NCBI GenBank assembly: GCA_937936215.1 | Contig: CALGWX010000308.1 | Location: forward strand, 1-40,339 | Origin: an uncultured Burkholderiaceae bacterium | GTDB lineage: Bacteria > Pseudomonadota > Gammaproteobacteria > Burkholderiales > Burkholderiaceae_F | Direction: 5' to 3' | DNA length: 40,339 nt | Shown here: positions 16,837 to 24,734 of the stretch, one piece after another | Layout of the letters: each line of letters begins with the position of its first letter | Position numbering within the stretch: the stretch's first letter is position 1 | Translations under genes and position numbers: made by a program | The notes under the pieces: model-generated | Database searches by the model: none | Told to the model about the DNA's origin: nothing | What the model saw: the letters and a program-made list of their open reading frames with translations, nothing else

Positions 16837-17913
16837 ATGTCCGACCAGCACACCTCCCTCATCAAGACCCCCAAGCAGCTGATCACCGTGGTCGTGCTCT
16901 CCTTCGTGGTGCCGGTGCTGATCATCGTGCTGCTGGTGAAGTTCGTCGCCGGGGAGAAGTCGGGCGGCGCCGGGGCGGAGGCGATGACGCCGGAGGCGAT
17001 CAGCGACCGCCTGCGCCCGGTGGGCACCGTGGTGTTGGCGCAAGCCACGGGGCCGCGCGTGCTTCAGTCCGGCGAGGCGGTCTACAAGGCCGCCTGCGGC
17101 GCCTGCCACACGGCCGGCGTCGCCGGCGCGCCCAAGACGGGTGATCTCGCCGCCTGGGCGCCGCGGCTGAAGCTGGGCTACGACACGCTGGTCAAGCACG
17201 CGGTCGAGGGCTTCAAGGGCATGCCCGCCAAGGGCGGGGCCGCGAACCTCGACAACATCGAGGTCGCGCGCGCCGTGGTCTACATGGCCAACGCCTCCGG
17301 GGCCAGCTTCAAGGAGCCGGACCCGGTGAAGATCGGCGAGCACACCGGCCAGCAGGTGGTGGCCGAAGCCTGCGGCACCTGCCACGACACCGGCGCCGGC
17401 GGCGCCCCCAAGGTGGGCGACTGGGCGGCCTGGAAGCCGCGCATCGAGAAGGGCCTGAATGCGCTGTATGAATCCGCGATCACCGGCCACGGCGGCATGC
17501 CGGCGCGCGGCGGCATGGCCAAGCTGACCGACGCGGAGATCCGCCGCGCCATCGAATACATGTTCAACGCCGGCAAGCAGGCCGGCAGCGCGGCGGGCGC
17601 GGCGCCGACCGCCGCGGCGCCGGCGGCCGTGCCGGTGGCCGCGGCAGCGGTGCCAGCCGCCGTTGCCGATGCTGCCGCGGGCAAGAAGCTCTACGAGACC
17701 GCCTGCCTGGCCTGCCACGCGGCGGGCGTCGCCGGTGCGCCCAAACTCGGCGACAGGGCCGCGTGGGCGGCACGCACTGCGGCGGGGGTCGACGCGCTGA
17801 CCGCGAGCGTCATCAAGGGCAAGGGCGCCATGCCGCCTCGGGGCGCGGCGGGAGCGGCTTCGGATGCCGAGCTCCGTGCGGCCGTGGAGTACATGCTGGC
17901 CCAGGTGAGATAG
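16837..17913 (+). CDS. Membrane-anchored three-haem cytochrome c (c5-type domains)
   Basis: 358 residues. An N-terminal anchor helix (residues 15-36, QLITVVVLSFVVPVLIIVLL) is followed by three c5-type domains. Their haem-attachment motifs are CGACH (87-91), CGTCH (179-183) and CLACH (290-294). Each is followed by AGxAGAPK-like sequence, and each domain has a likely Met ligand in GMP/AMP (130, 222, 333). An Ala/Pro-rich linker (251-280) separates domain 3 from the first two. The protein should hang in the periplasm and pass electrons, for example between the bc1 complex and terminal oxidases. Relatives usually have one or two such domains, so the third is notable. Confidence 0.9.
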   Translation: MSDQHTSLIKTPKQLITVVVLSFVVPVLIIVLLVKFVAGEKSGGAGAEAMTPEAISDRLRPVGTVVLAQATGPRVLQSGEAVYKAACGACHTAGVAGAPKTGDLAAWAPRLKLGYDTLVKHAVEGFKGMPAKGGAANLDNIEVARAVVYMANASGASFKEPDPVKIGEHTGQQVVAEACGTCHDTGAGGAPKVGDWAAWKPRIEKGLNALYESAITGHGGMPARGGMAKLTDAEIRRAIEYMFNAGKQAGSAAGAAPTAAAPAAVPVAAAAVPAAVADAAAGKKLYETACLACHAAGVAGAPKLGDRAAWAARTAAGVDALTASVIKGKGAMPPRGAAGAASDAELRAAVEYMLAQVR

Positions 17914-18261
17914 CCGCCAGCCCGATTCGGCTCGGCCAGGTCTCTCACTCGCGGCTTGTCGCCAGCCCGCCGCGTGTCGCGCTCACCGCCGTCGTGGCCA
18001 CGCGCGCCCTAGTCCTTCCTTTTTCAGGACTCGCGCCCGTCGGCGCTCGCGAGAGCTGCTGCCGCTGGCTGCCTCGCGTCAGCGCGCTGGGGATGAGCCC
18101 TCGGCGCATCGTGTTCTTCGGCTTGGGGCGAGGAGCGGCAACGCAGGAGGGCTGCGGCGCGGATGTGAAGGGCCTTCTTGCGGGCGGCCTTGGGCGGCCT
18201 CACCGTCTTGTGGCGGCGATGCGCCCGCCTGTTAATCGTCATCGCCGTCGGCTTTTTTTAC

Positions 18262-18280
18262 AGTCGGCCGGCTGCCGACT
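18262..18280. promoter_or_regulatory. Inverted repeat, candidate enhancer-binding-protein site
   Basis: AGTCGGC-CGGCT-GCCGACT is a perfect 7-base inverted repeat with a 5-base spacer. It ends 46 bases before the -24 element of the sigma-54 promoter. Sigma-54 promoters require an upstream activator, and a dyad like this is the expected kind of binding site, though activator sites are often further upstream. Confidence 0.4.
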
Positions 18281-18326
18281 CCCAACCCACGGCGCAAGGC
18301 TCTGATTCAAAAGCTTTCCTTCTTGT

Positions 18327-18342
18327 TGGCACGCGGCTTGCA
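18327..18342 (+). promoter_or_regulatory. Sigma-54 (RpoN) -24/-12 promoter of the PEP-CTERM gene
   Basis: TGGCACGCGGCTTGCA matches the consensus TGGCACG-N4-TTGCA exactly, with the GG and GC doublets at the required spacing. The expected start of transcription is about 18353, giving a leader of about 38 bases and then a strong ribosome site (AAAGGGGG, 18378-18385) before the ATG at 18391. Confidence 0.88.
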
Positions 18343-18390
18343 TGGCTCAAAGTCGACCTGGTTTCGGTCGATTTTTGAAAGGGGGTTCCC

Positions 18391-19209
18391 ATGCGTGTAC
18401 TGAAGACAGCCCTGTTGGCGTTTCTCACCGTCCCCGCGGCCACGGCCATGGCCGCGCCGGTGGTTTACAACCTGGCGCTGCCAAACATCTCGGTGTTCGA
18501 CAACGTCATCATCGGCACCGGATCGACGGTGCAGACTGCCCCGGTGGTGCAGAATCAAGCCGTGTACGCCTACACGGACATCAACGGCAACCCGGCGACC
18601 GTCACCGTGCGTCGCACCAGCAACCTGTCGGGCACCGCCACTCCCGACCAGGGTCCCTACACGAGTGGCAGTCTGTCCACGTCGGGCTGGATGTGGTTCA
18701 TCAACCCGGGTGGCTCGGCCGGTGGCGGCGTCGGCAGCCTTCCCAACATCCCCGGGTACACCAGTGGCCTGACGTTCGACTTCTCCTCGCCCGTCAACGC
18801 ATTCGGCTTCGAGGTCGGCGACTGGGCGACGTGCTGTTTCAATAACACTCGCCCTGGAAGCGTTGTGTCGGCCTACGGCGTGCCGGCGCAGGGTTCGGGC
18901 CTGTGGATCGCGTTCGACGGCGGCGCGGCGACGCTGCCGGCGAACGCGCTTGCTGCCACTGACAATCCAGGGAGGTTGTTGTCGTCGCCATCGTTTACGA
19001 ACTTCATCGGCGCGATCGACTCGTCGGGCTCCTTCAGCCGCGTGACGTTCTGGGGCGACGGCTTCGGTGAGTTCCTGGTCGCGGGCGGAACGCTGCGCTT
19101 CGCCTCGGTGCCGCTGGGTTCCGTCGGCGGCGTTCCGGAGCCGGCCTCCCTGGCGCTGGTCGGCCTGAGCCTGGCGGGTCTGGCCGCGGTTCGGCGTCGG
19201 CGCCAGTAG
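18391..19209 (+). CDS. PEP-CTERM sorting domain protein
   Basis: 272 residues. A Sec signal peptide (MRVLKTALLAFLTVPAATAMA, cleaved near residue 21-22) begins the protein, and a PEP-CTERM tail ends it: VPEP at 248-251, a hydrophobic helix ASLALVGLSLAGLAAV, and RRRR. Exosortase (EpsH/XrtA-type, not in this window) is expected to cut this tail so the protein can reach the surface or the extracellular matrix. The middle is Gly/Ser/Thr/Asn-rich, with a CC pair (about residues 149-150) and no recognised domain; such proteins take part in exopolysaccharide-bound floc or biofilm matrix. Expression appears RpoN-dependent from the sigma-54 promoter just upstream. Confidence 0.93.
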   Translation: MRVLKTALLAFLTVPAATAMAAPVVYNLALPNISVFDNVIIGTGSTVQTAPVVQNQAVYAYTDINGNPATVTVRRTSNLSGTATPDQGPYTSGSLSTSGWMWFINPGGSAGGGVGSLPNIPGYTSGLTFDFSSPVNAFGFEVGDWATCCFNNTRPGSVVSAYGVPAQGSGLWIAFDGGAATLPANALAATDNPGRLLSSPSFTNFIGAIDSSGSFSRVTFWGDGFGEFLVAGGTLRFASVPLGSVGGVPEPASLALVGLSLAGLAAVRRRRQ

Positions 19210-19227
19210 TCGCCATCGTGCTCGTCG

Positions 19228-19254
19228 AAAGGGCGGCCTTGGCCGCCCTTTTTC
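19228..19254 (+). terminator. Rho-independent terminator after the PEP-CTERM gene
   Basis: AAAGGGCGG, a six-base loop and CCGCCCTTT (19228-19251) run into TTTTT on the plus strand, starting 19 bases after the stop codon. Confidence 0.88.
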
Positions 19255-19532
19255 GTTGCTGGGAGCGCCCGGCGCTGCGGGTCCCGCGGCAGGAATGCAG
19301 GCCCCGCTGGATCGGTGAGCCGTTTACGCGCGGCACCGTTACCCTGCCGCCGAAGGCACGCGGCCCCGCATGGCCCGACCTGCTGGCGGTTACCGCAAAC
19401 GGCTGCACAGCGGCGGCTTGGCGTTGAGGCACCGGCATCGCGGCCGGCCCGCGCCCACCTGGCGCTGAGCCGCGGCGCGTGCTTGCCCTGCCGCATCAAC
19501 GGTGTGGCGAGAGAAAACGCGCACCCCGGCGC
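19255..19532. other. Spacer between convergent PEP-CTERM and anti-sigma genes
   Basis: 278 bases with no supported gene. It contains a long-range inverted repeat, AGCCGTTT (19318-19325) and AAACGGCT (19397-19404), with 71 bases between arms, too far apart for a simple terminator. No clear terminator for the minus-strand anti-sigma gene is visible. Confidence 0.35.
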
Positions 19533-20291
19533 TCAGGGATTCAGCTGCCGGTACACCGCCGCCGCCACCGCCGACAACTCGGCGCGCTCAAGCTCTCCCG
19601 CCAGCGCATACCCCAGCGGCCCGTCGATCCAGTAGAACACGTTGGTCGCTCCCTGCTGGGCGAAGCGGAAGGCGGTGTCGCGCGCGGTGGGCTCGCGGCG
19701 CACCAACAGCGACAGCCGCTTGCCCTGCGCGTTCTCGTACATGAACAGCGCCACCGGCGCGGCGCCGGCTTCGCCCGCCGGCGGCAGCAGGCGGCCGCCG
19801 AGCAGGCTGTAGCCGAGCGCGGTGAGCGACGGCGCGCGCACCGGGGCGTTCAGCCGCTTCGACAGCCACGCCACCAGGTGCTGCTCGTCGCTCGCGGCCA
19901 CCTCCACCGGGTGGCGGACCTCCGGCACATAGGCGGCGTGGGCGATCGCGGCGTGGCGGGCGATGGGCACCGCGACAGTCGCAGTGCGCCCGCCCGGCCA
20001 CGCGGCGTGCAGCAGCGCGCCGAGCGCGGCGCCGCCGACGAAGGTCGCCGCCAGTGCCACGGGCCAGCGCCAGCGGCCGCGCGCCGGCGGGCCGAAGCGC
20101 AGCCGGTGCGGCTCGGCGAGGACATCGTCGAAGGCGCGCCGCAGCGCCTCGTTCTGGGCGCGATAGGCGGCCACGCGCGCGGCATCGTCGGGATGCGCGG
20201 CCAGGTGCGCCTCGACCGCGGCGCGTTCGGTGTCGTCCAGCGCGCCGTCGACGTAGGCGTGCAGTTGCTGCTCGTTCACGGGCACCACCAT
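19533..20291 (-). CDS. Anti-sigma factor (transmembrane, no zinc motif)
   Basis: 252 residues from ATG 20291, which overlaps the sigma factor stop (TGATG). The N-terminal 60 residues (NEQQLHAYVDGALDDTERAA, AAHPDDAARVAAYRAQNEAL) are the usual sigma-binding anti-sigma helix bundle but lack the HxxxCxxC zinc site. One membrane helix follows (about 76-98, PVALAATFVGGAALGALL), and the remaining 150 residues would lie in the periplasm. It should hold the ECF sigma factor at the membrane until a signal is sensed. The signal is unknown. Confidence 0.85.
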   Translation of the reverse strand: MVVPVNEQQLHAYVDGALDDTERAAVEAHLAAHPDDAARVAAYRAQNEALRRAFDDVLAEPHRLRFGPPARGRWRWPVALAATFVGGAALGALLHAAWPGGRTATVAVPIARHAAIAHAAYVPEVRHPVEVAASDEQHLVAWLSKRLNAPVRAPSLTALGYSLLGGRLLPPAGEAGAAPVALFMYENAQGKRLSLLVRREPTARDTAFRFAQQGATNVFYWIDGPLGYALAGELERAELSAVAAAVYRQLNP

Positions 20292-20809
20292 CACTTCACG
20301 CGCCGCAGGCCGTGGGGGTTGGCCGCGTCGCCATCCAGCAGCTGGCGCAGGCGCTCGCGCCCGCGCGACAGCCGCGACATCACGGTGCCGATCGGCACGC
20401 CGATCACCTCGGCCGCCTCGGCATAGGAAAACTGCTCCAGCCCCACCAGCAGCACGACCTGCCGCTGCTCCTCGGGCAGGCGCAGCAGGGCATCGCGGAT
20501 CTGGCGCACAGCGAGCGCGGACTCGGCACTGGCCGCCTCGTCGCCGCGCTCGACGTGCGGCGCATCGCCATCGAGCGATGCCGCCGGCCGCGCGCGCCGC
20601 ACGCCGTTGACGAAAACGCTGTGCATCACCGCGAACAGCCATGCCCGCAGGTCGGTGCCCGGCTGCCACTGGTGGCGCTTGGCCCACGCGCGTTCGAGCG
20701 TGTCCTGCGTCAGGTCGTCGGCGGCGTCGCGGCTGCCGGTCAGCGCACGGGCGAAACGCCGCAGGCGCGGGATCAGGGCCTCGATGTCCGTCGCCGAGAA
20801 CGGGGCCAT
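20291..20809 (-). CDS. ECF-type RNA polymerase sigma factor
   Basis: 172 residues from ATG 20809; a GTG at 20818 would add three residues. Region 2 is clear (LRRFARALTGSRDAADDLTQDTLERAWAK), with the core-binding DLTQDT motif, then the region 2.4-like RAWLFAVMHSVFVNGVRR. After a short linker comes region 4 (LPEEQRQVVLLVGLEQFSYAEAA, HTH EVIGVPIGTVMSRLSRGRERL). There is no region 1 or 3, so this is an extracytoplasmic function sigma factor. It overlaps the anti-sigma gene and is preceded by a COG4315 gene on the same strand, a recurring proteobacterial arrangement. Confidence 0.92.
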   Translation of the reverse strand: MAPFSATDIEALIPRLRRFARALTGSRDAADDLTQDTLERAWAKRHQWQPGTDLRAWLFAVMHSVFVNGVRRARPAASLDGDAPHVERGDEAASAESALAVRQIRDALLRLPEEQRQVVLLVGLEQFSYAEAAEVIGVPIGTVMSRLSRGRERLRQLLDGDAANPHGLRRVK

Positions 20810-20848
20810 GGGCGTCACCGGCGCTGAAGCAGTCGTTGCGGCGGCGAG

Positions 20849-21220
20849 CTACGGCCGCGCCAGCCGCCAGGTGTTGTTGCCGCCATCGCCGGTGCGGTCG
20901 CCGGGCTTCTGGTGCTTGCCCCAGCGATGCACCGGCTTTCCCTTGTCGGCCCACTGCCTGGCGCCATCGTCGGAGACGATGATCGTCCCGGCGCCAGAGG
21001 CGGTGGCGCCGGCCGCGGCCGGGAGCGGCGGCCAGTTGGCGTCGCAGGGGCCGTTGCACACGCTCTTGCCGGAGCCGGCGACGTCATGGTCCAAGGTGTA
21101 CGGGCTCATGCCGTCGGCGGTGACGAAGACGCCGTCGACGGCGTTGACCGTCGCGCCGGCGGCCAGCGCGGTCGCGGCGAATAAGAGGGCGGCGAGGAAG
21201 GCCTGAGCGCTGCCATGCAT
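20849..21220 (-). CDS. COG4315 secreted repeat protein (Lipoprotein_15 family)
   Basis: 123 residues from ATG 21220, with GGAAAG eight bases upstream. A signal peptide (residues 1-21, FLAALLFAATALAAG) is followed by two related repeats: GVFVTADGMSPYTLDHD with CNGPCDANWPPL, then TIIVSDDGARQWADKGKPVHRW and GDRTGDGGNNTWRL. This is the PF03640 pattern of small periplasmic proteins of unknown function that accompany ECF sigma/anti-sigma genes. The Cys pair (CNGPC) is conserved in the family. It is the first gene of the sigma operon and may be a target or sensor component. Confidence 0.87.
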   Translation of the reverse strand: MHGSAQAFLAALLFAATALAAGATVNAVDGVFVTADGMSPYTLDHDVAGSGKSVCNGPCDANWPPLPAAAGATASGAGTIIVSDDGARQWADKGKPVHRWGKHQKPGDRTGDGGNNTWRLARP

Positions 21221-21251
21221 GGGTCTTTCCGGTCGGATTGGCGATGCCAAG

Positions 21252-21280
21252 TAGAACACCGCGCCCGCGGGGGGCATTCC
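21252..21280 (-). promoter_or_regulatory. Candidate ECF-type autoregulated promoter
   Basis: On the minus strand GGAATG (21275-21280) is followed, 17 bases later, by GTTCTA (21252-21257), 31 bases before the COG4315 start. GGAA-type -35 elements are typical of ECF sigma factors, many of which activate their own operon. The match is by eye only. Confidence 0.35.
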
Positions 21281-21288
21281 AGCGGTAG

Positions 21289-23322
21289 TCAGATCTCCAG
21301 CGGGTCGACCTCGATCTGCCACCGCACCCGCGGGCCGCGCGGCGGTTCGGCCTCGCGCAGCCGCGCCAGCCACGCGCGCAGGAAGCCCTGCAAGGCACTG
21401 CGGCGCGGCGCCTCGGCGAGCATCTGGGCGCGGAAGACGCCGGCCAGTCGCTCTAGCGGCATCGGCACCGGGTCGTACAGCGTGGCCTCCACGTCAAGCG
21501 CGCGGCCGAGGGCACGCGCGTGCGCGAGAAAATCCAGCGCGGCCTGAAGCGTCCTGGCCTGCGCGGTGAGCAGCGCCTGCGGCCGGTAGGGCGGCATGCC
21601 GGCGGCCTGGCGCTCGGCCAACTGGCTGCGCGCGAAGCCCTCGTAGTCGAAGCGGCGCAGGGCCGCGAACAGCGGGTGCTCCGGGAAACGCGTCTGCACC
21701 AGCAAGCGGCTCGGCAGGCCGCTGCGGCCGGCGCGGCCCGCCACTTGCACGATGGTGGAGAACAGCCGCTCCGGGGCGCGAAAGTCGTGCGAGACGAGCT
21801 GCGCGTCGGCGTTGACGATGCCCACCAGCGTCACGCGCTGGAAGTCGTGCCCCTTGGCGATCATCTGCGTGCCCACCAGCACGTCGGTCGCGCCCTCGTG
21901 CACGGCGGCGAGCGCCGCGTCGGCGGCGCCGCGGCGGCGGGTGCTGTCGCGGTCGATGCGCAGGATGCGCGCGCCCGGCAGCGCGCCGGCCAGCGCCTCC
22001 TCGATCCGCTGCGTGCCCTGGCCCACGGCCTGCAGGTTCTGGTTGCCGCAGGTGGGGCAGGCGCGCGGCACCCGGCTGTGCCAGCCGCAATGGTGGCAGT
22101 GCAGGGCGCCATCGCTCTTGTGATAGGCGGCATACACGGCGCAGCGCGGGCAGGCCGAAAGCCAGCCGCACGCCTCGCAGGCGACCACCGGCGCGTAGCC
22201 GCGGCGGTTGATGAACACCAGCGCCTGCTCGCCGCGCGCCACGGTCTCTGCGATGGCCGTCCGTAGCGGCTCGGTCAGCCCGCTGGTGGGCTTGTGCTGG
22301 CCCAGGTCGATCATCTCCACCTGCGGCTGCGCCGCCTCGGTGGCGCGGCGCGGCAGCCGCAGCAGGCGGTAGCGGCCACGCATCGCCTGCGCCCAGCTTT
22401 CGAGCGCCGGGGTGGCCGAGCCGAGCACGACCGGGATGCCGAGCATCTGCGCGCGCTTGACTGCCAGGTCGCGGGCGGAATAGCGGACGCCGTCGCCCGC
22501 CTTGTACGAGGGGTCGTGCTCCTCGTCGACGACGATCAGCCGCAGCCGCGGCAGCGACGCGAAGACCGCCAGCCGCGTGCCGAGCACGATGCGGGCGCGG
22601 CCCTCGTGCGCCGCCAGCCAGGCGGCGGAGCGCTCGGCATCTGCCAGCCCGCTGTGCAGGCAGGCAATCGGCTCGCCCGGGAAGCGCGCCCGCAGGCGCG
22701 ACTGCAGCTGGGGCGTGAGGCCAATCTCCGGCACCAGCAGCAGCGCCTGCGCGCGCGGGTCAGCCGCGAGCAGGTGCTCGATCGCGGCGAGGTAGACCTC
22801 GGTCTTGCCGCTGCCGGTCACCCCGTGCAGCAGGAACGGCGCGAAGCCGGCGGTGGCCATCACCGCCTCGGCCGCGGCGCGCTGCTCGTCGTTCAGCGGC
22901 GGCAGGACTGGGGCAGGCGCTTGGGCTGCCGCCTCAGGCGCCGCGGTGCGCAGCCGTGCGACGGCCGCCGCCCAGCGCGGGCCGGGCAACGCGCGCAGGA
23001 ACGGCGGCAGCGCGGCCACCGCCACCTGGCCCCAGGGATGCTGGTAGTAGTCGGCGGCGAAGCGGGTGAACTCCAGCCAGTCGTTGCCCAGCGGTGCGAC
23101 CTCATCGAGCCAGCGGCGGACAGGCCGGAGCCGCTCCTCGCCGACACCGGCCATCGCGCTGCGGGCCACGCACAGCCCCATCGACTGCCGGCGGCCGACG
23201 CCGACGACGCAGCACCGGCCGGGTTCGGCGAGGGCGTCGCTGTCGCCAATCCGATACGTCAGTGGCTGCGGCAGCGGCAAATCGATGACGACCTCGGCGT
23301 AAGGATGGGCTGAGACGGCCAT
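21289..23322 (-). CDS. priA: PriA, primosomal replication-restart helicase
   Basis: 677 residues. The N-terminal 3'-DNA-binding domain (about 1-105) is followed by the superfamily 2 helicase core, with Walker A GVTGSGKT (167-174) and the DEEH box (266-269). Eight zinc-binding Cys lie in CEAC, CPRC, CHHC and CPTC (382-425), and helicase motifs V/VI (VGTQMIAKGHDF, QVAGRAGR) are present. PriA recognises stalled forks and D-loops and reloads DnaB through the primosome. All eight Cys and the ATPase residues are intact. The start is ATG 23322. Its upstream region carries DnaA boxes and separates it from hemE. Confidence 0.96.
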   Translation of the reverse strand: MAVSAHPYAEVVIDLPLPQPLTYRIGDSDALAEPGRCCVVGVGRRQSMGLCVARSAMAGVGEERLRPVRRWLDEVAPLGNDWLEFTRFAADYYQHPWGQVAVAALPPFLRALPGPRWAAAVARLRTAAPEAAAQAPAPVLPPLNDEQRAAAEAVMATAGFAPFLLHGVTGSGKTEVYLAAIEHLLAADPRAQALLLVPEIGLTPQLQSRLRARFPGEPIACLHSGLADAERSAAWLAAHEGRARIVLGTRLAVFASLPRLRLIVVDEEHDPSYKAGDGVRYSARDLAVKRAQMLGIPVVLGSATPALESWAQAMRGRYRLLRLPRRATEAAQPQVEMIDLGQHKPTSGLTEPLRTAIAETVARGEQALVFINRRGYAPVVACEACGWLSACPRCAVYAAYHKSDGALHCHHCGWHSRVPRACPTCGNQNLQAVGQGTQRIEEALAGALPGARILRIDRDSTRRRGAADAALAAVHEGATDVLVGTQMIAKGHDFQRVTLVGIVNADAQLVSHDFRAPERLFSTIVQVAGRAGRSGLPSRLLVQTRFPEHPLFAALRRFDYEGFARSQLAERQAAGMPPYRPQALLTAQARTLQAALDFLAHARALGRALDVEATLYDPVPMPLERLAGVFRAQMLAEAPRRSALQGFLRAWLARLREAEPPRGPRVRWQIEVDPLEI

Positions 23323-23645
23323 CGAGATTCGAGTGGAATGCGAAGTTTTGGCTGCAACTCGCTGTTTTATCTTGGCTTCGTGACTAGGGCCGAAATGCTG
23401 TGGACAATTCTGTGGAGAAGGTGGCGATGTAGCTTCCGGCAGTGAAGCCGCCGCGCTTTATCCACAGCGGATGGGCAGGTCCGTATTGGCGAGCCTTTTT
23501 TGAAATCAACGACTTGGCGACCGGAAAGCCGGCGCTTACCCCTGCCGCAGGCGCCGAACGGCGAAATCGCTGGCGGATCGCGGCTTTGTGAATAAGTCAA
23601 GGGGTAGACGCACCTTCGCGCCCCGCCGCCCGCAGCGCCGCAGGT
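23323..23645. other. hemE-priA intergenic region with DnaA-box cluster (candidate oriC)
   Basis: 323 non-coding bases. There are two perfect DnaA boxes: TTATCCACA at 23458-23466 (plus strand) and TTATTCACA at 23587-23595 (minus strand). Two one-mismatch boxes lie on the minus strand, TTGTCCACA (23399-23407) and TTCTCCACA (23411-23419). A T-rich stretch, CCTTTTTTGAAATCAA (23494-23509), lies between the perfect boxes. In alphaproteobacteria such as Caulobacter the origin lies beside hemE. Here oriC, a secondary DnaA-titration site, or DnaA control of hemE/priA are all possible. Confidence 0.55.
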
Positions 23646-24716
23646 TCAGGCCCGCAGGCGCCGGCTGATGTCGTGCACCGCCTCGACGAGAGTCATCACG
23701 GCCTCCGGGGGCGTGTGCTGCGAGATGCCGTGGCCCAGATTGAAGACGTGGCCGCTACCGGAGCTTGGCCTTCCGAAAGAAGTGAGTGCGTGCTCCACCT
23801 CGCGCCGAATGCCGGCGTCGTCGGCAAAGAGCACCATGGGATCGAGGTTGCCCTGCAGGGCGCAACGGTCGCCGATGCGGGCGCGGGCGGCACCGAGGTT
23901 GACGGTCCAGTCCAGGCCGATGGCGTCGCAGCCGCTGTCGGCGATCTGTTCCAACCACAGCCCACCGCCCTTGGTGAAGACGATGGTGGGTATGCGCTCA
24001 CCTTCGTGCTGGCGCTTGACTCGGCTCAGCACGTCGCGAATGTACGCGAGCGAAAACGCCTGGTAGGCGCCATCGGCCAGCGCCCCGCCCCAAGTGTCGA
24101 AGATCATCACCGCCTGGGCGCCGGCTTCGATCTGCGCGTTCAGGTAATCGGCCACCGCCGCACTGTTGACCGCCAGGATGCGGTGCAACAGATCGGGCCG
24201 ACGGTAGAGCATGGTCTTGATCAGCCGGAAGTCGTCGGAGCCGCCGCCTTCGACCATGTAGCAGGCCAACGTGAAAGGGCTGCCGGAGAAGCCGATCAGG
24301 GGCACGCGGTTGGCGAGCGCCCGCCGAATCTCGCGCACGGCGTCCATCACGTAGCCCAGGGCGCTGGCCATGTCGGGCACGGACAGGCGAGCGACATCCG
24401 CCTCGGTTCGCAGCGGCCGCTCGAAGCGCGGCCCCTCGCCCTCGGCAAAGAACAGGCCGAGGCCCATGGCGTCCGGCACGGTGAGGATGTCGGAGAACAG
24501 GATCGCGGCGTCGAGCGGGTACCGCTCCAGCGGTTGTAGGGTCACTTCGGTCGCCAGTGCCGGCGACTTGGCCAGCGCGAGGAAACTGCCGGCGCGGGCG
24601 CGCGTGGCGCGATACTCCGGCAGGTAGCGGCCCGCCTGGCGCATCAGCCACACCGGGGTGTATTCAGTCGGTTGGCGCAAAAGGGCGCGCAGCAGGGTGT
24701 CGTTCTTGGGTCGCAC
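23646..24716 (-). CDS. hemE: HemE, uroporphyrinogen decarboxylase
   Basis: 356 residues from a GTG at 24716, the family's usual length (about 355). Signature segments are present: PVWLMRQAGRYLPEYRATR near the start (with the conserved active-site Arg residues), YPLDAAILFSDILTVPDAMG (containing the catalytic Asp), IGFSGSPFTLACYMVEGGGS, and FNLGHGISQHTPPEAV at the end. It decarboxylates the four acetate side chains of uroporphyrinogen III to give coproporphyrinogen III in haem synthesis. No strong ribosome site precedes the GTG. Its start is only 18 bases from the divergent DUF167 start, so the two probably overlap in their promoters. Confidence 0.95.
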   Translation of the reverse strand: MRPKNDTLLRALLRQPTEYTPVWLMRQAGRYLPEYRATRARAGSFLALAKSPALATEVTLQPLERYPLDAAILFSDILTVPDAMGLGLFFAEGEGPRFERPLRTEADVARLSVPDMASALGYVMDAVREIRRALANRVPLIGFSGSPFTLACYMVEGGGSDDFRLIKTMLYRRPDLLHRILAVNSAAVADYLNAQIEAGAQAVMIFDTWGGALADGAYQAFSLAYIRDVLSRVKRQHEGERIPTIVFTKGGGLWLEQIADSGCDAIGLDWTVNLGAARARIGDRCALQGNLDPMVLFADDAGIRREVEHALTSFGRPSSGSGHVFNLGHGISQHTPPEAVMTLVEAVHDISRRLRA

Positions 24717-24734
24717 GGACGGAGCGGAGCGGCG

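Larger units (their letters stand above)
17914..18390. other. Intergenic region upstream of the PEP-CTERM gene
   Basis: 477 bases. The right-hand 130 bases hold a sigma-54 promoter (18327-18342) and a perfect 7-5-7 inverted repeat (18262-18280). A minus-strand open frame at 18024-18242 encodes a very basic peptide but has no family resemblance or ribosome site and is not called as a gene. The left half shows no recognisable feature. Confidence 0.5.

Noticed and set aside
18024..18242. Basic 72-residue minus-strand frame with KAARKKA
   Set aside because: No ribosome site, no family resemblance, and it overlaps the region upstream of the PEP-CTERM promoter.
19318..19404. Inverted repeat AGCCGTTT / AAACGGCT
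   Set aside because: The arms are 71 bases apart and no T-run follows; an 8-base match over this distance can occur by chance.
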